Assembly (NCBI GenBank): GCA_001570385.1
Contig: BBYL01000010.1
Location: 494,456-558,455 of the forward strand
Reading direction: 5' to 3'
Length of the DNA: 64,000 bases
Source of the DNA: Microtetraspora glauca
GTDB taxonomy: Bacteria; Actinomycetota; Actinomycetes; Streptosporangiales; Streptosporangiaceae
Shown piece after piece: positions 43,818 to 52,721 of this stretch. The position numbers and the translations under genes are program-made. The notes below the pieces were generated by a model. The model was not told the DNA's origin. It was given only the letters and a program-made list of their open reading frames with translations, and searched no databases. Positions within the stretch are counted from its first letter, which is position 1, and every line of letters begins with the position of its first letter.

Positions 43818-43921
43818 GTGCCCAATACCCCCTCATGTTCCCCGGAGTTGTCCAACAAAGCAGATTCGTATCTCGGGAAAGTCACGACCGGATCACGGAA
43901 GCCTGCATGCTGAGCATGAGC

Positions 43922-44097
43922 CTACGCGCGAGTGATCCCATGCTCGGAACAACGGGCGAACCACCCCTGCGGGTTCACCTGGACCACCATGCGCCTGCGG
44001 CACTGCGCACAGTAGCGCGGCTGCTCCAGAGTGCGGGCGACGACGCACGCCGCTGATCATCCTCACCGGACGGCCCACCACAGTGGTCGCAGAACAC
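43922..44097 (-). pseudogene. bsaP: Biotin synthase auxiliary protein gene, frameshifted
   Basis: GTG 44097 follows AGGAGG by eight bases and encodes FCDHCGGPSGED, the N-terminal CxxC of BsaP. The rest of the protein ([20 protein letters not shown], then [18 protein letters not shown], ending at 43922) is in another frame. The shift lies near 44052-44062, where one base is missing or two are extra. BsaP supports the atypical biotin synthase of many actinobacteria. A sequencing error is the main alternative. Confidence 0.72.
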
Positions 44098-44137
44098 GTT
44101 CACGGCCTCCTAGCGTAGGACTACTAGGCTGGAATGC

Positions 44138-44515
44138 ATGACGCTAGCTCCTGGCCTGCGCGCCAACGTCCTCATCATGGTGGAGCGAGAGGACACCGCG
44201 ATCAGGGTGGGCAGTGGAGACGTGCCCGTTCTGGGCACGCCCAGACTGCTCTCGTTCGCCGAAGGCGCGACGGTCAAGGCGGTCCAGCGCTACCTGGAGC
44301 CGGGCCAGACCTCGGTGGGTACGCGGGTCGAGTTGGAGCACCGCGCGCCCAGCGCCGTCGGCATGCATGTGGAGATCTCCGCCGAGCTGACCGACGTGGA
44401 CGGCAGGCGACTCGTCTTCGCCATCACCGCCGTCGACAAGACCGGAAAGCTGGTCGCCGCCGGGAGGATCGAGCGGGTCGTCGTCGACCGGGAACGGTTC
44501 CTCGGCGCGCTCTGA
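44138..44515 (+). CDS. Hotdog-fold thioesterase, fluoroacetyl-CoA-thioesterase-like
   Basis: 125 residues. LGTPRLLSFAEGATVKAVQ and SVGTRVELEHRAPSAVGM are typical of the FlK-like thioesterase family, which hydrolyses small acyl-CoAs. ATG 44138. Divergent from the bsaP relic. Substrate unknown. Confidence 0.82.
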   Translation: MTLAPGLRANVLIMVEREDTAIRVGSGDVPVLGTPRLLSFAEGATVKAVQRYLEPGQTSVGTRVELEHRAPSAVGMHVEISAELTDVDGRRLVFAITAVDKTGKLVAAGRIERVVVDRERFLGAL

Positions 44516-44584
44516 CCCGGAGGGGCCCAGTCGAGTCCGACGAGCCACGCCCCTGCGCACGGTCGGCATCCGCCAGACGCTCAC

Positions 44585-44797
44585 CTAGTCGATGACGGCG
44601 ATCAGGTCGCCCCCCTGGATGACGTCGCCCTCGGCGACCTTGAGCTGCGCCACGACGCCCGCGTCCTCGGCGAGGACCGGGATCTCCATCTTCATCGACT
44701 CCAGGATGACGAGCGTGTCGCCCTCGTCAACGGTGTCACCCTCGGCGACGACGATCTTCCAGACGTTCGCCACCATCTCAGCGCGTACTTCCGCCAC
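44585..44797 (-). CDS. Biotinyl carrier protein, TB7.3 type
   Basis: 70 residues, a single biotinyl/lipoyl domain with the biotinylation motif LESMKMEIPV. GTG 44797 fits AGGAG seven bases upstream and reproduces the usual N-terminus (AEVRAEMVA). It carries carboxylated biotin for an acyl-CoA carboxylase. The biotin carboxylase directly upstream is deleted, so its partner must be encoded elsewhere if it still works. Confidence 0.88.
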   Translation of the reverse strand: MAEVRAEMVANVWKIVVAEGDTVDEGDTLVILESMKMEIPVLAEDAGVVAQLKVAEGDVIQGGDLIAVID

Positions 44798-44883
44798 CAC
44801 AACACTCCTCTTCATTCGGCGATCCACTCACCGACCCCGGCGGATCCATGCCGGGACCGGCTTCCAGCACCATCAGGCCGGCG

Positions 44884-45308
44884 TCATGACCTCATGCGGG
44901 ACACCAGCCCGGTGTCGTAGTCCCCGCTCGCGAGCTCCGGGTGGTCCAACAGCTCGGCGCAGAAGGGCAGGTTGTCCTTCGGCTCCTCGACGGGAACGCG
45001 GCAGCCGGCCGATCTCCGCAGCGTCGCGTACGGCGTCCGCCAGGTCGGTCACCGGCGCGCGGGTGCCCGTGGCGACCGGGACGCCCGCGTTCTCCATCAG
45101 GTTCGTTGATCTTGCCGCCCATCCGGACGATCGCCTCGGGAGCCGGGCCGATCCAGACGAGACCTGCCTCGACGACCGCGCGCGCGAACGGCAGGTCCGC
45201 GTCAGCGTCCGAGTAGACCGCGGCCGCCCGCAGCCCCATGCGCCTCACCGTGCGGATGATCCGCCGGGCGATCTCGCCGCGGTTGGCGACAAGGACTGAC
45301 TCGAACAC
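44884..45308 (-). pseudogene. Biotin carboxylase with large internal deletions
   Basis: From GTG 45308 the N-terminus is normal ([19 protein letters not shown]). After DADADLPF it jumps to [19 protein letters not shown], skipping about 40 residues. A frame break after KIN (apparent loss of five bases) leads to [20 protein letters not shown]. After AAEIG the sequence jumps to a C-terminal segment ([20 protein letters not shown], then DYDTGLVSR). The ATP-grasp core is missing. About 425 bp remain of a gene normally well over 1.3 kb. Confidence 0.85.
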
Positions 45309-45480
45309 GCAGCCAACCCTACGGGGGTCCCCCAGTGATCCCCTGCGCTTGATTCCAACTGAAGGCGACCCGCGAATCTGTAGGGTCGGCACAAAAGCAG
45401 CTCTCCATCGCACCGCGTTCACGGCGAGCCGGTGCGACCTCTCCTACAAGTGGTTCACCGTGGGCCGATGCCGACCTCTG

Positions 45481-46746
45481 TTACAAGCGGTTCACCACGG
45501 TGAGCCGGTCGACCACCCGCGCCATCGCCTCGATCACGGCGGGATCGTACTCGGTGCCGATGCCGAGCCTGAGCCGCTCCAGCGCCGCCGCCGCCCGGTC
45601 CCGGTCGGCGGATCCCCCCACCAGGTCGTCGTAGGCGTTGGCGGCCTTGATGACCCGGCTGGCCGTCGGCGGCGCATGGTCGACGGTGTCGCACTGGCGG
45701 CGGACGATCTCGGCGACCCCGTGCAGGACGCCGGTCTTCCTGATCACCTCGGCCCCGAGCTCGGCGATCCGCTTCGCCTGCGACGGATCGGTGAGCACGG
45801 TGGCGCCGCCCGGGATCGGGTCACTCAGGGAGAGCTGCCCGATGTCGTGCATGAGGGCGGCGTACTCCAGCTCCAGCAACTGGGGCTCCGACATGCCGAG
45901 CTCCCTACCGACGGCGACCGACAACGTGCTGACCCGGCGGGAGTGGCCGGGCTCCACGTATCCCCCGACCTCGGTCACCCGGCTCAGCGCCCGCACCGTC
46001 TGCAGGTAGGTCGCCCGGATGCCGGCGTACTTGCGGAACGCCACCTGCGTCACGAGCAACGGCGCGGCGAACACCAGCAGGGCGGTCATGTTCATGCTGT
46101 GCGCGGCGAGCGCGAGCAGCGTTCCTGACGCGGCCACCGCCGCGCCCAGCGGCGCCCCCATCCGCAGTTCATCGCGTACGGCGACGCCGAAGGCGGTCCT
46201 GACCTGCTCGGCCCTGAGCATCGCCGCGATCACCACGTCGGCCGTCAGCATCAGCACGATGAGGGCCGCCATCACGCCCAACGCCGGCCACCAGTTGCCG
46301 TCGATGGCGATCGAGTAGAGGGGTGCGGTCAGCGGCCGGTAGGCGAAGGCCAGCAGCGAGCCGGCCAGCAGCCTCCTGGCGATCGCGTCGAGCCGGGGCG
46401 GGCGGCCCACGGCGAGATGCGGCAGCGCTCCCGCGATCATGCCCACCGACATGACGGCGACGACCTGCAGCGCCGTCTGCCTGGCGGGTTGGCCGCCCAC
46501 GTCGAGCAGAAGCGCGTACCCGATCGCCGCCGCCGTGGAGATGGGCGCCACCTCGCGGTTGCCCGGCATGGTGAGCCTGGCCAGCTCCCCCACCGCGATC
46601 AGTGCACCGAATCCGATCGCGACCTGCGAGTCGACCAGCCCGTTCGCCGCCGTGTGGGAGATCCCCGCCACGGTGAGCATCCCGGCGGCGCAAATGAGGA
46701 GTAACTGGCCCGAGTCGAGCCCGCGCATCGCCCTGGCGGCGGTCAT
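45481..46746 (-). CDS. Membrane HD-domain protein
   Basis: 421 residues. The N-terminal half has about seven or eight hydrophobic segments. The C-terminal cytosolic HD domain has the metal pair in ALMHDIGQLSL and His in EPGHSRRVSTL; the GYP motif is not recognisable (RRQCDTVDHAPPTASRVIKA), so it may hydrolyse another nucleotide or none. It follows the next HD-GYP gene by 12 bp in one operon. Confidence 0.8.
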   Translation of the reverse strand: MTAARAMRGLDSGQLLLICAAGMLTVAGISHTAANGLVDSQVAIGFGALIAVGELARLTMPGNREVAPISTAAAIGYALLLDVGGQPARQTALQVVAVMSVGMIAGALPHLAVGRPPRLDAIARRLLAGSLLAFAYRPLTAPLYSIAIDGNWWPALGVMAALIVLMLTADVVIAAMLRAEQVRTAFGVAVRDELRMGAPLGAAVAASGTLLALAAHSMNMTALLVFAAPLLVTQVAFRKYAGIRATYLQTVRALSRVTEVGGYVEPGHSRRVSTLSVAVGRELGMSEPQLLELEYAALMHDIGQLSLSDPIPGGATVLTDPSQAKRIAELGAEVIRKTGVLHGVAEIVRRQCDTVDHAPPTASRVIKAANAYDDLVGGSADRDRAAAALERLRLGIGTEYDPAVIEAMARVVDRLTVVNRL

Positions 46747-46758
46747 GATTCCTCGCCC

Positions 46759-48108
46759 TCAGCGTTCTGAGATGACCTGGATGGGCATGGTCGGGTCGTC
46801 GTGATCCTTCGCGGTGGTCACTACGGCGCCGGGCGGCGCGGGCACCGCGCGCGGCGGCTCCCAGCCGTGGCGGTCGAGTGCCTTGATGAACGTGCTCACC
46901 ATGACGGGGTCGAACTGCGCGCCCGCGCTCTTGCGTAGCTCGGTCACGGCCTCCTCGATCGACTTCGCCTTGCGGTAGGCCCGGTCGGACGTCATCGAGT
47001 CGAACGCGTCCGCCACCGCGATGATCTTGGCGAACTCCGGGATCTCGTCACCCGCGAGGCCCATGGGGTAGCCCTTGCCGTCATGCCGCTCGTGGTGGTG
47101 CATGATCCCGGCGAACGCCTCGTCGAGGAAGTCGATGCCGCGCACGATCTCCAGGCCGCGCATCGGGTGCAGCTGGATCGCCGCGTACTCCTCCTCGGTC
47201 AGCTTGCCGTCCTTCTGCAGGACCTTCGTGGGCACGCCCAGCTTGCCGACGTCGTGGAGCATCCCGGCGTATCTGATCGCCCGCAGCCGCTCGGTGCCCA
47301 TGCCGATCTCCTCGGCGATCATGGAGGACGCCCGGGACACGCGGGTGCAGTGCCCCCGCGTGTAGTAGTCCTTCGTCTCCACCGCCTGGCACAGCGCGGC
47401 GATCGTCGCGTCATAGGAGCGCTGCTGGGCGTGATAGTGCCCGAAGGCCCAGCGCGCCACGAACAGCGGGATCAGCACCAGCACCGCCGAGATCGACTGG
47501 ACCGTCGCCCACAACCCGGCGATCAGCAGCCCGAAGGTCGCGTAGCCGAGATAGGACACCAGGATCTGGACCGTGCCCCGGAGCGCCACCTGGTCCCTGC
47601 CCACCCCCTCGGCCAGCAGGAGGATGACCGCGGTCAGGCCGAAGTTGATCAGGACGAAGGCCCCGGTGGCCGCGCCGTACGGGATGATCACGCCGGGGAA
47701 GTCGTCCTCGCGAGGCAGGCCCACGATGCCGCCGGCGTGCTGGAACGCCACTCCCGCGGCGTATCCGCAGATCACGAACTGGGCGCCGTTGAACAGCCGC
47801 TTCACGACCGGCAGGCCCGGCCGCACACTCACCACGGCCATGAGCCCGACCAGCGCGGCTCCCTCGGGGCCGACCAGCACCACGGCGGCCAGCGCGGCGG
47901 AGAAGCTCACCGAGATCGCCGCCTGCGGCACGTTGAGCACCGTCGGTACGGACTCGCACACCAGGAACAGCAACGCGAGCACGACGAGCGTCGGAAGCTC
48001 GGCCTGGTCGAACCACCCCGGAGAGACGGCGCTGTCGACCACCAGTGCGGCGGCGGCTCCGATCAGTACGACGAAGTAGACCTTTGCCCGCCACGGCAGT
48101 TCCCGCAT
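46759..48108 (-). CDS. Membrane HD-GYP domain protein
   Basis: 449 residues. About seven or eight membrane helices form a MASE-like sensor region (to about 230), then a complete HD-GYP domain: YYTRGHCTRVSRA, GMLHDVGKLGVP, HHERHDGKGYPMGL, ADAFDSMTSDRAYR. It probably hydrolyses cyclic di-GMP. ATG 48108 follows AGGTGG. Co-transcribed with the second HD protein and probably with the 35-residue peptide gene upstream. Confidence 0.9.
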   Translation of the reverse strand: MRELPWRAKVYFVVLIGAAAALVVDSAVSPGWFDQAELPTLVVLALLFLVCESVPTVLNVPQAAISVSFSAALAAVVLVGPEGAALVGLMAVVSVRPGLPVVKRLFNGAQFVICGYAAGVAFQHAGGIVGLPREDDFPGVIIPYGAATGAFVLINFGLTAVILLLAEGVGRDQVALRGTVQILVSYLGYATFGLLIAGLWATVQSISAVLVLIPLFVARWAFGHYHAQQRSYDATIAALCQAVETKDYYTRGHCTRVSRASSMIAEEIGMGTERLRAIRYAGMLHDVGKLGVPTKVLQKDGKLTEEEYAAIQLHPMRGLEIVRGIDFLDEAFAGIMHHHERHDGKGYPMGLAGDEIPEFAKIIAVADAFDSMTSDRAYRKAKSIEEAVTELRKSAGAQFDPVMVSTFIKALDRHGWEPPRAVPAPPGAVVTTAKDHDDPTMPIQVISER

Positions 48109-48125
48109 GCGGCCACCTCGCGCCC

Positions 48126-48233
48126 TCAGGTCCAGGAGATCCCGGAGGTCACGCCGGTCTCGGCCACGAACACCACCACAGGGGCGAGCAGTAACAACGC
48201 CGCCAGCATCTTGGTGGCCATCCTGTTGAACAT
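48126..48233 (-). CDS. 35-residue single-helix membrane peptide
   Basis: ATG 48233 with GGAGG five bases upstream encodes a basic N-terminus (MFNRMATKM), one hydrophobic helix (LAALLLLAPVVVFVAE) and a short tail ending SGISWT. The stop at 48126 is 17 bp before the HD-GYP start codon. Good initiation signals and operon position support a real small gene; function unknown. Confidence 0.6.
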   Translation of the reverse strand: MFNRMATKMLAALLLLAPVVVFVAETGVTSGISWT

Positions 48234-48656
48234 CGCTGCCTCCACATCGAATTCGCCCACAGGCTACAGAAGCCAAGGTGCCCGGTCAGAGAGCTCGGCG
48301 AACCGCAGCCAAACCGTAATCAAGCAATCACGCTGCGCTCATTTGCCCTACTTCGTCCGGCGATTCGGCGCGTCCGCGAGCGGCTGCTTCCCACGTCATC
48401 CCCACAACGCGAGAACAGCGACCGTTCACCGACCGTCACCCCACCACTGGCCCGGAACTCGGTTACGTGCCCGGCGTCCATCCCCGTCAAACCCAGAGGT
48501 CCCACAGGCCACGGGCCGACCGTACGGCGGAGCGCTCTCAGGCGACACCGGAGGCGACACCCTGATGGACGCCCGGCGCGGCGATCGAAGCGGTCTCGGG
48601 AGCAGTGTGCGACGGCGTGGATCAGTGTGCGATGTCGGGCGGTGTGCGGCGGCGGA
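48234..48656. other. Intergenic region without recognised gene
   Basis: Low coding character. Near 48600-48660 there are short direct repeats of GTGTGCGxxG and GGATCAG. I see no RNA gene or relic. Confidence 0.5.
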
Positions 48657-49571
48657 TCAGGAGCGTGCGGCGGCCCAGGCGACGGTGGCCTTGAGACCGG
48701 TGGCGAGGTCGGTCCGCGGGCGCCAGCCGAGGCCCTCGCGGGCCGGCTCGGGATCGACGGCCATGGCGGGCAGGTCGCCGAGGCGGGCCGGGGCGAGGCC
48801 GGGCTCGTCGGGGGCGCCGGCCGCCGCGGCGATCAGCGTGTGCAGCTCGCGGTCGGTCGTCTGCACGCCCGTGCCGAGGTTGAACCTGCGCCCGTGGCCG
48901 TCCGTGCCGCAGGCGCGGGCGAAGCCGTCCACGACGTCCTCGACGAAGATGTAGTCCCGCGTCTGGGAGCCGTCGCCGTACAGGACCGTGGGTCGCCCCG
49001 CCAGCAGGGCGTCGGTGAAGATGGCGACGACCCCCGCCTCGCCCTCCGGTGACTGGCGCGGGCCGAAGACGTTGGACAGCACCAGCGTGGTGTACTCCAG
49101 CCCGTGGAGCGCGCTGTAGGCCGACAGGTACACCTCGCCGCTCAGCTTCGAGGCGGCGTACGGCGAGCGCGGGTCGGTGGGGGCGTCGCCGGGCACGGGG
49201 ATGACGGCCGGCCTGCCGTACACCGCGACGGAGGAGGCGAAGACGACCTTGCGCGATCCCGCGCGGTGGGCGGCCTCCAGGACGTTGACGGTGCCCTCGA
49301 CGTTCACCCGCGCGTCGTGCGTCGGGTCGGCGACGCTCTTGCGGACGCTGATCTGCGCCGCCAGATGGCAGATCACCTCGGGACGCCACGCCTCGGCCGC
49401 CGTGGCGAGCGCGGGGTCCCGCACGTCGATCGCATGCAGGTCGGCGTCCGGATTGCGGTTTCCTCCGGACGACATGTCGTCCACGACGGCGACCTCGTGC
49501 CCGTCGGCCAACAGGCGGTCCACGAGGTTCGAGCCGATGAAACCCGCCCCGCCGGTGACCATTACGCGCAT
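48657..49571 (-). CDS. NAD-dependent sugar epimerase/dehydratase
   Basis: 304 residues, extended short-chain dehydrogenase fold. NAD motif VTGGAGFIGSNLVDRLL, SSVAVYG and the catalytic YAASK; LGDLPAMAVDPEPAREGLGW resembles UDP-glucose 4-epimerases. Probably a nucleotide-sugar epimerase for cell-wall glycans. ATG 49571. Confidence 0.88.
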   Translation of the reverse strand: MRVMVTGGAGFIGSNLVDRLLADGHEVAVVDDMSSGGNRNPDADLHAIDVRDPALATAAEAWRPEVICHLAAQISVRKSVADPTHDARVNVEGTVNVLEAAHRAGSRKVVFASSVAVYGRPAVIPVPGDAPTDPRSPYAASKLSGEVYLSAYSALHGLEYTTLVLSNVFGPRQSPEGEAGVVAIFTDALLAGRPTVLYGDGSQTRDYIFVEDVVDGFARACGTDGHGRRFNLGTGVQTTDRELHTLIAAAAGAPDEPGLAPARLGDLPAMAVDPEPAREGLGWRPRTDLATGLKATVAWAAARS

Positions 49572-49603
49572 GCCCGCCCCTTCGTCAGGTGTACGGGGTG
49601 ATC

Positions 49604-49870
49604 CTAATCGCCGAGCTCGGACCGCACCTGCGCGATGCGCGCGAGGATCTTGGTGCGCAGGTCGTCCGGGACGGGATCGCAACCGCAGTGCTTGGCGACG
49701 AGTTGCTTGACGACCTTCTCCAGGCCGTACTCCTCCAGGCAGGGGCCGCACTCGTCCAGATGCTGACGTATGTCGGCGCGCCTGACGTCGTCGAGCTCAC
49801 CGTCGAGGTAGCTGTAGACCCGGTCCAGAACCTCGCCACAGTCGGTGTCGTGGTGGTCGCCGCAGCTCAT
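49604..49870 (-). CDS. rsrA: Redox-sensing anti-sigma factor RsrA
   Basis: 88 residues. Zinc-binding anti-sigma motif HLDECGPC with a His/Cys-rich N-terminus ([12 protein letters not shown]) and a C-terminal KHCGCD. Under disulfide stress Zn is lost and SigR released. ATG 49870 overlaps the sigR stop by four bases. Confidence 0.93.
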   Translation of the reverse strand: MSCGDHHDTDCGEVLDRVYSYLDGELDDVRRADIRQHLDECGPCLEEYGLEKVVKQLVAKHCGCDPVPDDLRTKILARIAQVRSELGD

Positions 49871-50559
49871 CGCCCCTCCTCGTCCCGCACCAGGCCGCGA
49901 GCGCGCGCGTAGTCCTCGAGCTGCGTTCGCAGTTGTCTCCGGCCGCGATGCAGTCGCGACATCACGGTCCCGATAGGGGTCCCCATGATGTCGGCGATCT
50001 CCTTGTACGGGAAGCCCTCGACGTCGGCAAGGTACACCGCGATGCGGAAATCTTCGGGGAGCGCGGCCAGCGCGTCCTTGACATCGCTGTCGGGCAGGTG
50101 CTCAAGGGCCTCGACCTCGGCCGACTTCAGCCCGGTGGAGGTGTGCGACTCCGCGCGGGCGAGCTGCCAGTCCTCGATCTCCTCGGTGCCGGCCTGCTTG
50201 GGCTCCCGCTGCTTCTTGCGATAGCTGTTGATGAAGGTGTTGGTGAGGATGCGGTAGAGCCAGGCCTTGAGGTTCGTCCCCTCCTGGAACTGGTGGAACG
50301 ACGCGAAGGCCTTCGCGAAGGTCTCCTGCAGGAGATCTTCGGCGTCTGCGGGGTTACGGGTCATCCGGAGCGCGGCGGAGTACAGCTGGTCGAGATACGG
50401 CATGACGTCGCGCTCGAACCGCTCGCTGCGCTGCTCCAGAGTCTCCTCCACTGTCTTGGAGACCGGACCCACCCCCTCTAGGACGCCGTACGTAGCCGAG
50501 AATACCGGCAGGGTAGCGGCGTCTTTCTCCTGGGCGTCGGGCACGAGCAACGCGTTCAT
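49867..50559 (-). CDS. sigR: Disulfide-stress ECF sigma factor SigR
   Basis: 230 residues. Region 2 ([40 protein letters not shown]) and region 4 ([38 protein letters not shown]). ATG 50559 is chosen because a SigR-type promoter lies immediately upstream; a longer in-frame extension to 50901 runs through that promoter. Transcripts from this promoter would begin 0-5 bases before the ATG, giving a leaderless mRNA. Regulates thiol homeostasis genes. Confidence 0.9.
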   Translation of the reverse strand: MNALLVPDAQEKDAATLPVFSATYGVLEGVGPVSKTVEETLEQRSERFERDVMPYLDQLYSAALRMTRNPADAEDLLQETFAKAFASFHQFQEGTNLKAWLYRILTNTFINSYRKKQREPKQAGTEEIEDWQLARAESHTSTGLKSAEVEALEHLPDSDVKDALAALPEDFRIAVYLADVEGFPYKEIADIMGTPIGTVMSRLHRGRRQLRTQLEDYARARGLVRDEEGR

Positions 50560-50569
50560 GCCCAACTGC

Positions 50570-50596
50570 AACAGGGCGGGCGTAGAGTCTGTTCCC
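50570..50596 (-). promoter_or_regulatory. SigR-type autoregulatory promoter of sigR
   Basis: On the minus strand GGGAAC (50596-50591), an 18-bp spacer, then GTT (50572-50570), fitting the SigR consensus GGAAT/C-N18-GTT. The GTT lies 13 bases before the sigR ATG. Confidence 0.75.
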
Positions 50597-50682
50597 GGTA
50601 CGTTTTCGAGGTACGAACACCCATGTTTGGGGAAGGACCTACGTACCGGCTGGTAGCCCGGAAACCGAGTTTCCGCTATCTC

Positions 50683-51462
50683 ATGTCGACTTCTGAGATA
50701 GCCATAGTCCAGGAGCCGCTCGTGCTGCCCATTCCGGCCAACGAACTCAATGGCTCGGGAGCCCTCGGGCCGTACTGGACCTTCTACCACGCGGTCGTCG
50801 CCGAACAACTCCGCCAATGGCTGCCCGAGCGTCCCTCCCTGCTGCTCGACCTGTCCGGCGGCCGCGGCCGCTGGACGGCTCAGGCGGCACGGGCGGGACA
50901 CCGGGTCATCCAGGTCATGGACTTCCGGCGACTCTCCGAACCGTGGCTGCGCGACGCGTCCGACCGCGTGCAGAAGGTCCGTGCCGATGATCTCGACTTC
51001 CTACCCGACGCGTGCGTGGACGCGGTGATCGCGGAGGAACGCGCGCTCTCGGTCGAGATCATGGCCGAGTCCGTGATCGAGGACGTCGCCCGCGTGCTGA
51101 AGCCCGGCGGGAGGACGCTGGTGTGCGTCGACTCGCTGGTCCTCGGCATGGCGATACTCGCCGAGCAGAACTACTGGGCGCATCTGTGCCAGACGGGCGA
51201 GGTCATGCTCGTTCCCTGGCCGGACGGCAGCATCACCCGCTGCTTCACCAGCGTCCAGCTGCGTGAGCTGATGACGGCCGCCGGGCTCGAAGTGGAGTGG
51301 GTGCGCCCCCGCACGGTGCTGTCGCCGTCCACGGTCGACCACGTGCTGGGCACGGGTGGCCACTCGCTGGCCCGCCTGGTCCGAACGGAGCTGGCGACCC
51401 GGCCGGACGAGGAGGACACCGTCGGCATCCACCTCGTGGCGAGCGCGCGCAAGAAGGGCTGA
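50683..51462 (+). CDS. SAM-dependent methyltransferase (class I)
   Basis: About 259 residues. SAM-binding motif [20 protein letters not shown], then [20 protein letters not shown] and a post-motif with [17 protein letters not shown]. Start uncertain: ATG 50683 lacks a clear ribosome-binding site; GTG 50722 has CAGGAG six bases upstream, and ATG 50623 is also in frame. Divergent from sigR, so possibly in its regulon. Substrate unknown. Confidence 0.8.
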   Translation: MSTSEIAIVQEPLVLPIPANELNGSGALGPYWTFYHAVVAEQLRQWLPERPSLLLDLSGGRGRWTAQAARAGHRVIQVMDFRRLSEPWLRDASDRVQKVRADDLDFLPDACVDAVIAEERALSVEIMAESVIEDVARVLKPGGRTLVCVDSLVLGMAILAEQNYWAHLCQTGEVMLVPWPDGSITRCFTSVQLRELMTAAGLEVEWVRPRTVLSPSTVDHVLGTGGHSLARLVRTELATRPDEEDTVGIHLVASARKKG

Positions 51463-51508
51463 GCCTGCGGTTCCCCGCCGTCCTGGCTTCCGGCTCCCAC
51501 GCCACGGC

Positions 51509-51799
51509 TCAGCGGCGGCGTTCGCGCTTCGACTGGCACTGAACGCAGCGTGCCGCCTCCGGACGGGCCTCCAACCGGCCGTCCGGGACGAGCCCGCCGC
51601 AGTCCACGCATGTGCCGTAGGCGCCGTCGTCCAGCCGCCGCAGCGCGGCCAGTACGGCGACGCGGTGCCGGGACTCGACGTCGATCACCGCCTGGACGCG
51701 GTCGGCGTCGGGTGGGTCCGCCTCCTTGAGCACGCCGATGGAGCGGTCGAGCTCGTCGAGCAGGGTTTCCAGGCGCATGCGCGCGGTCGCGGGGTCCAC
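51509..51799 (-). CDS. TraR/DksA-type zinc-finger protein
   Basis: 96 residues. N-terminal coiled coil and C-terminal C4 zinc finger (YGTCVDCGGLV, then ARCVQCQSKRERRR). Actinobacterial members bind RNA polymerase near the secondary channel. GTG 51799 follows GGAGGTG. Confidence 0.85.
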   Translation of the reverse strand: MDPATARMRLETLLDELDRSIGVLKEADPPDADRVQAVIDVESRHRVAVLAALRRLDDGAYGTCVDCGGLVPDGRLEARPEAARCVQCQSKRERRR

Positions 51800-51902
51800 G
51801 GATCCGCACCTCCGGGAGCATGGGGCGATTCGCAGGGAAAGGAGCCCCCGGCCTCCCTTTCCTCACCGGATGCCCGCTTGGCGCGCCCTTTACACTCCGC
51901 GT

Positions 51903-52646
51903 TCAGAAGAGCACGGCGGGCTCGCCGTCACCCGGAAGCGGCTCGATGAGATCAGGACCGTTGTGGCGGACGTTGTTGACCGCGGTCGAGACGGGATATG
52001 CCTCCAGCCGACCGGCGAGGGCCGGGACCAGCAGGCGGCCCGCGTCGCTGACACGGGGGTCGAGCCACTCGGCCCACCGGTCCCGCTCGACCATCATCGG
52101 CATGCGGTCGTGGATGTGGCCCACCCCGTCCTCCGCGCTGGTGGTGATCACCGTGCAGGTGCACAGCCACTTGAGCGGATCGTCGTCGGGCCGGGACGGG
52201 TCCTTCCAGAACTCGTACAGCCCGGCCATGGCCATGACTCCGCCGTCCTCGGGATGGATGTAGTACGGCTGCTTCGCGGGCTTGGCCCCCTCGGGCGCCG
52301 CCATCCACTCGTAGAAGCCGTCGGCGGGGAGCAGACAGCGGCGTGAAGCGAACGCCTTACGGAAGGCGGGCTTCTCGGCCACGGTCTCCACCCTGGCGTT
52401 GATCATCCGGGAGCCGATCGACGGGTCCTTCGCCCAGCTCGGCACGAAGCCCCACCGGATCACGCGGAGCTGGCGCACCGGCCGTTCCGCGCCCTCGGTC
52501 CTGGGCACGCGACTCATGACCGCGTAGACCTTCTTGGTGGGCGCGACGTTGTAGTCGGGGCCGAGCTCCTCCTCTGTGTCGAGCTCGATCTCGAACTCCT
52601 CCATGAGCTCGTGCCGCTTGCGCGCCGACGCGTACCTTCCGCACAT
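51903..52646 (-). CDS. SRAP-domain protein (YedK/HMCES-like)
   Basis: 247 residues. Catalytic Cys2 in MCGRYA, with [17 protein letters not shown] and the late His-Asp-Arg-Met-Pro (IHDRMPMMV). These proteins crosslink to abasic sites in single-stranded DNA. ATG 52646 is fixed by the requirement for Cys2. Divergent from aroA. Confidence 0.92.
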   Translation of the reverse strand: MCGRYASARKRHELMEEFEIELDTEEELGPDYNVAPTKKVYAVMSRVPRTEGAERPVRQLRVIRWGFVPSWAKDPSIGSRMINARVETVAEKPAFRKAFASRRCLLPADGFYEWMAAPEGAKPAKQPYYIHPEDGGVMAMAGLYEFWKDPSRPDDDPLKWLCTCTVITTSAEDGVGHIHDRMPMMVERDRWAEWLDPRVSDAGRLLVPALAGRLEAYPVSTAVNNVRHNGPDLIEPLPGDGEPAVLF

Positions 52647-52721
52647 ACCCCCCACCTTGCCATCACCCGGGCCGCCGCGCGGACCCCGACAGCGGCCGGA
52701 CCTGCCGGTAGGCTTTCGTGC

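Noticed and set aside
50623..50682. Upstream ATG at 50623 as the methyltransferase start
   Set aside because: It lies next to the sigR promoter region and the added residues do not resemble the domain. Kept only as an alternative.
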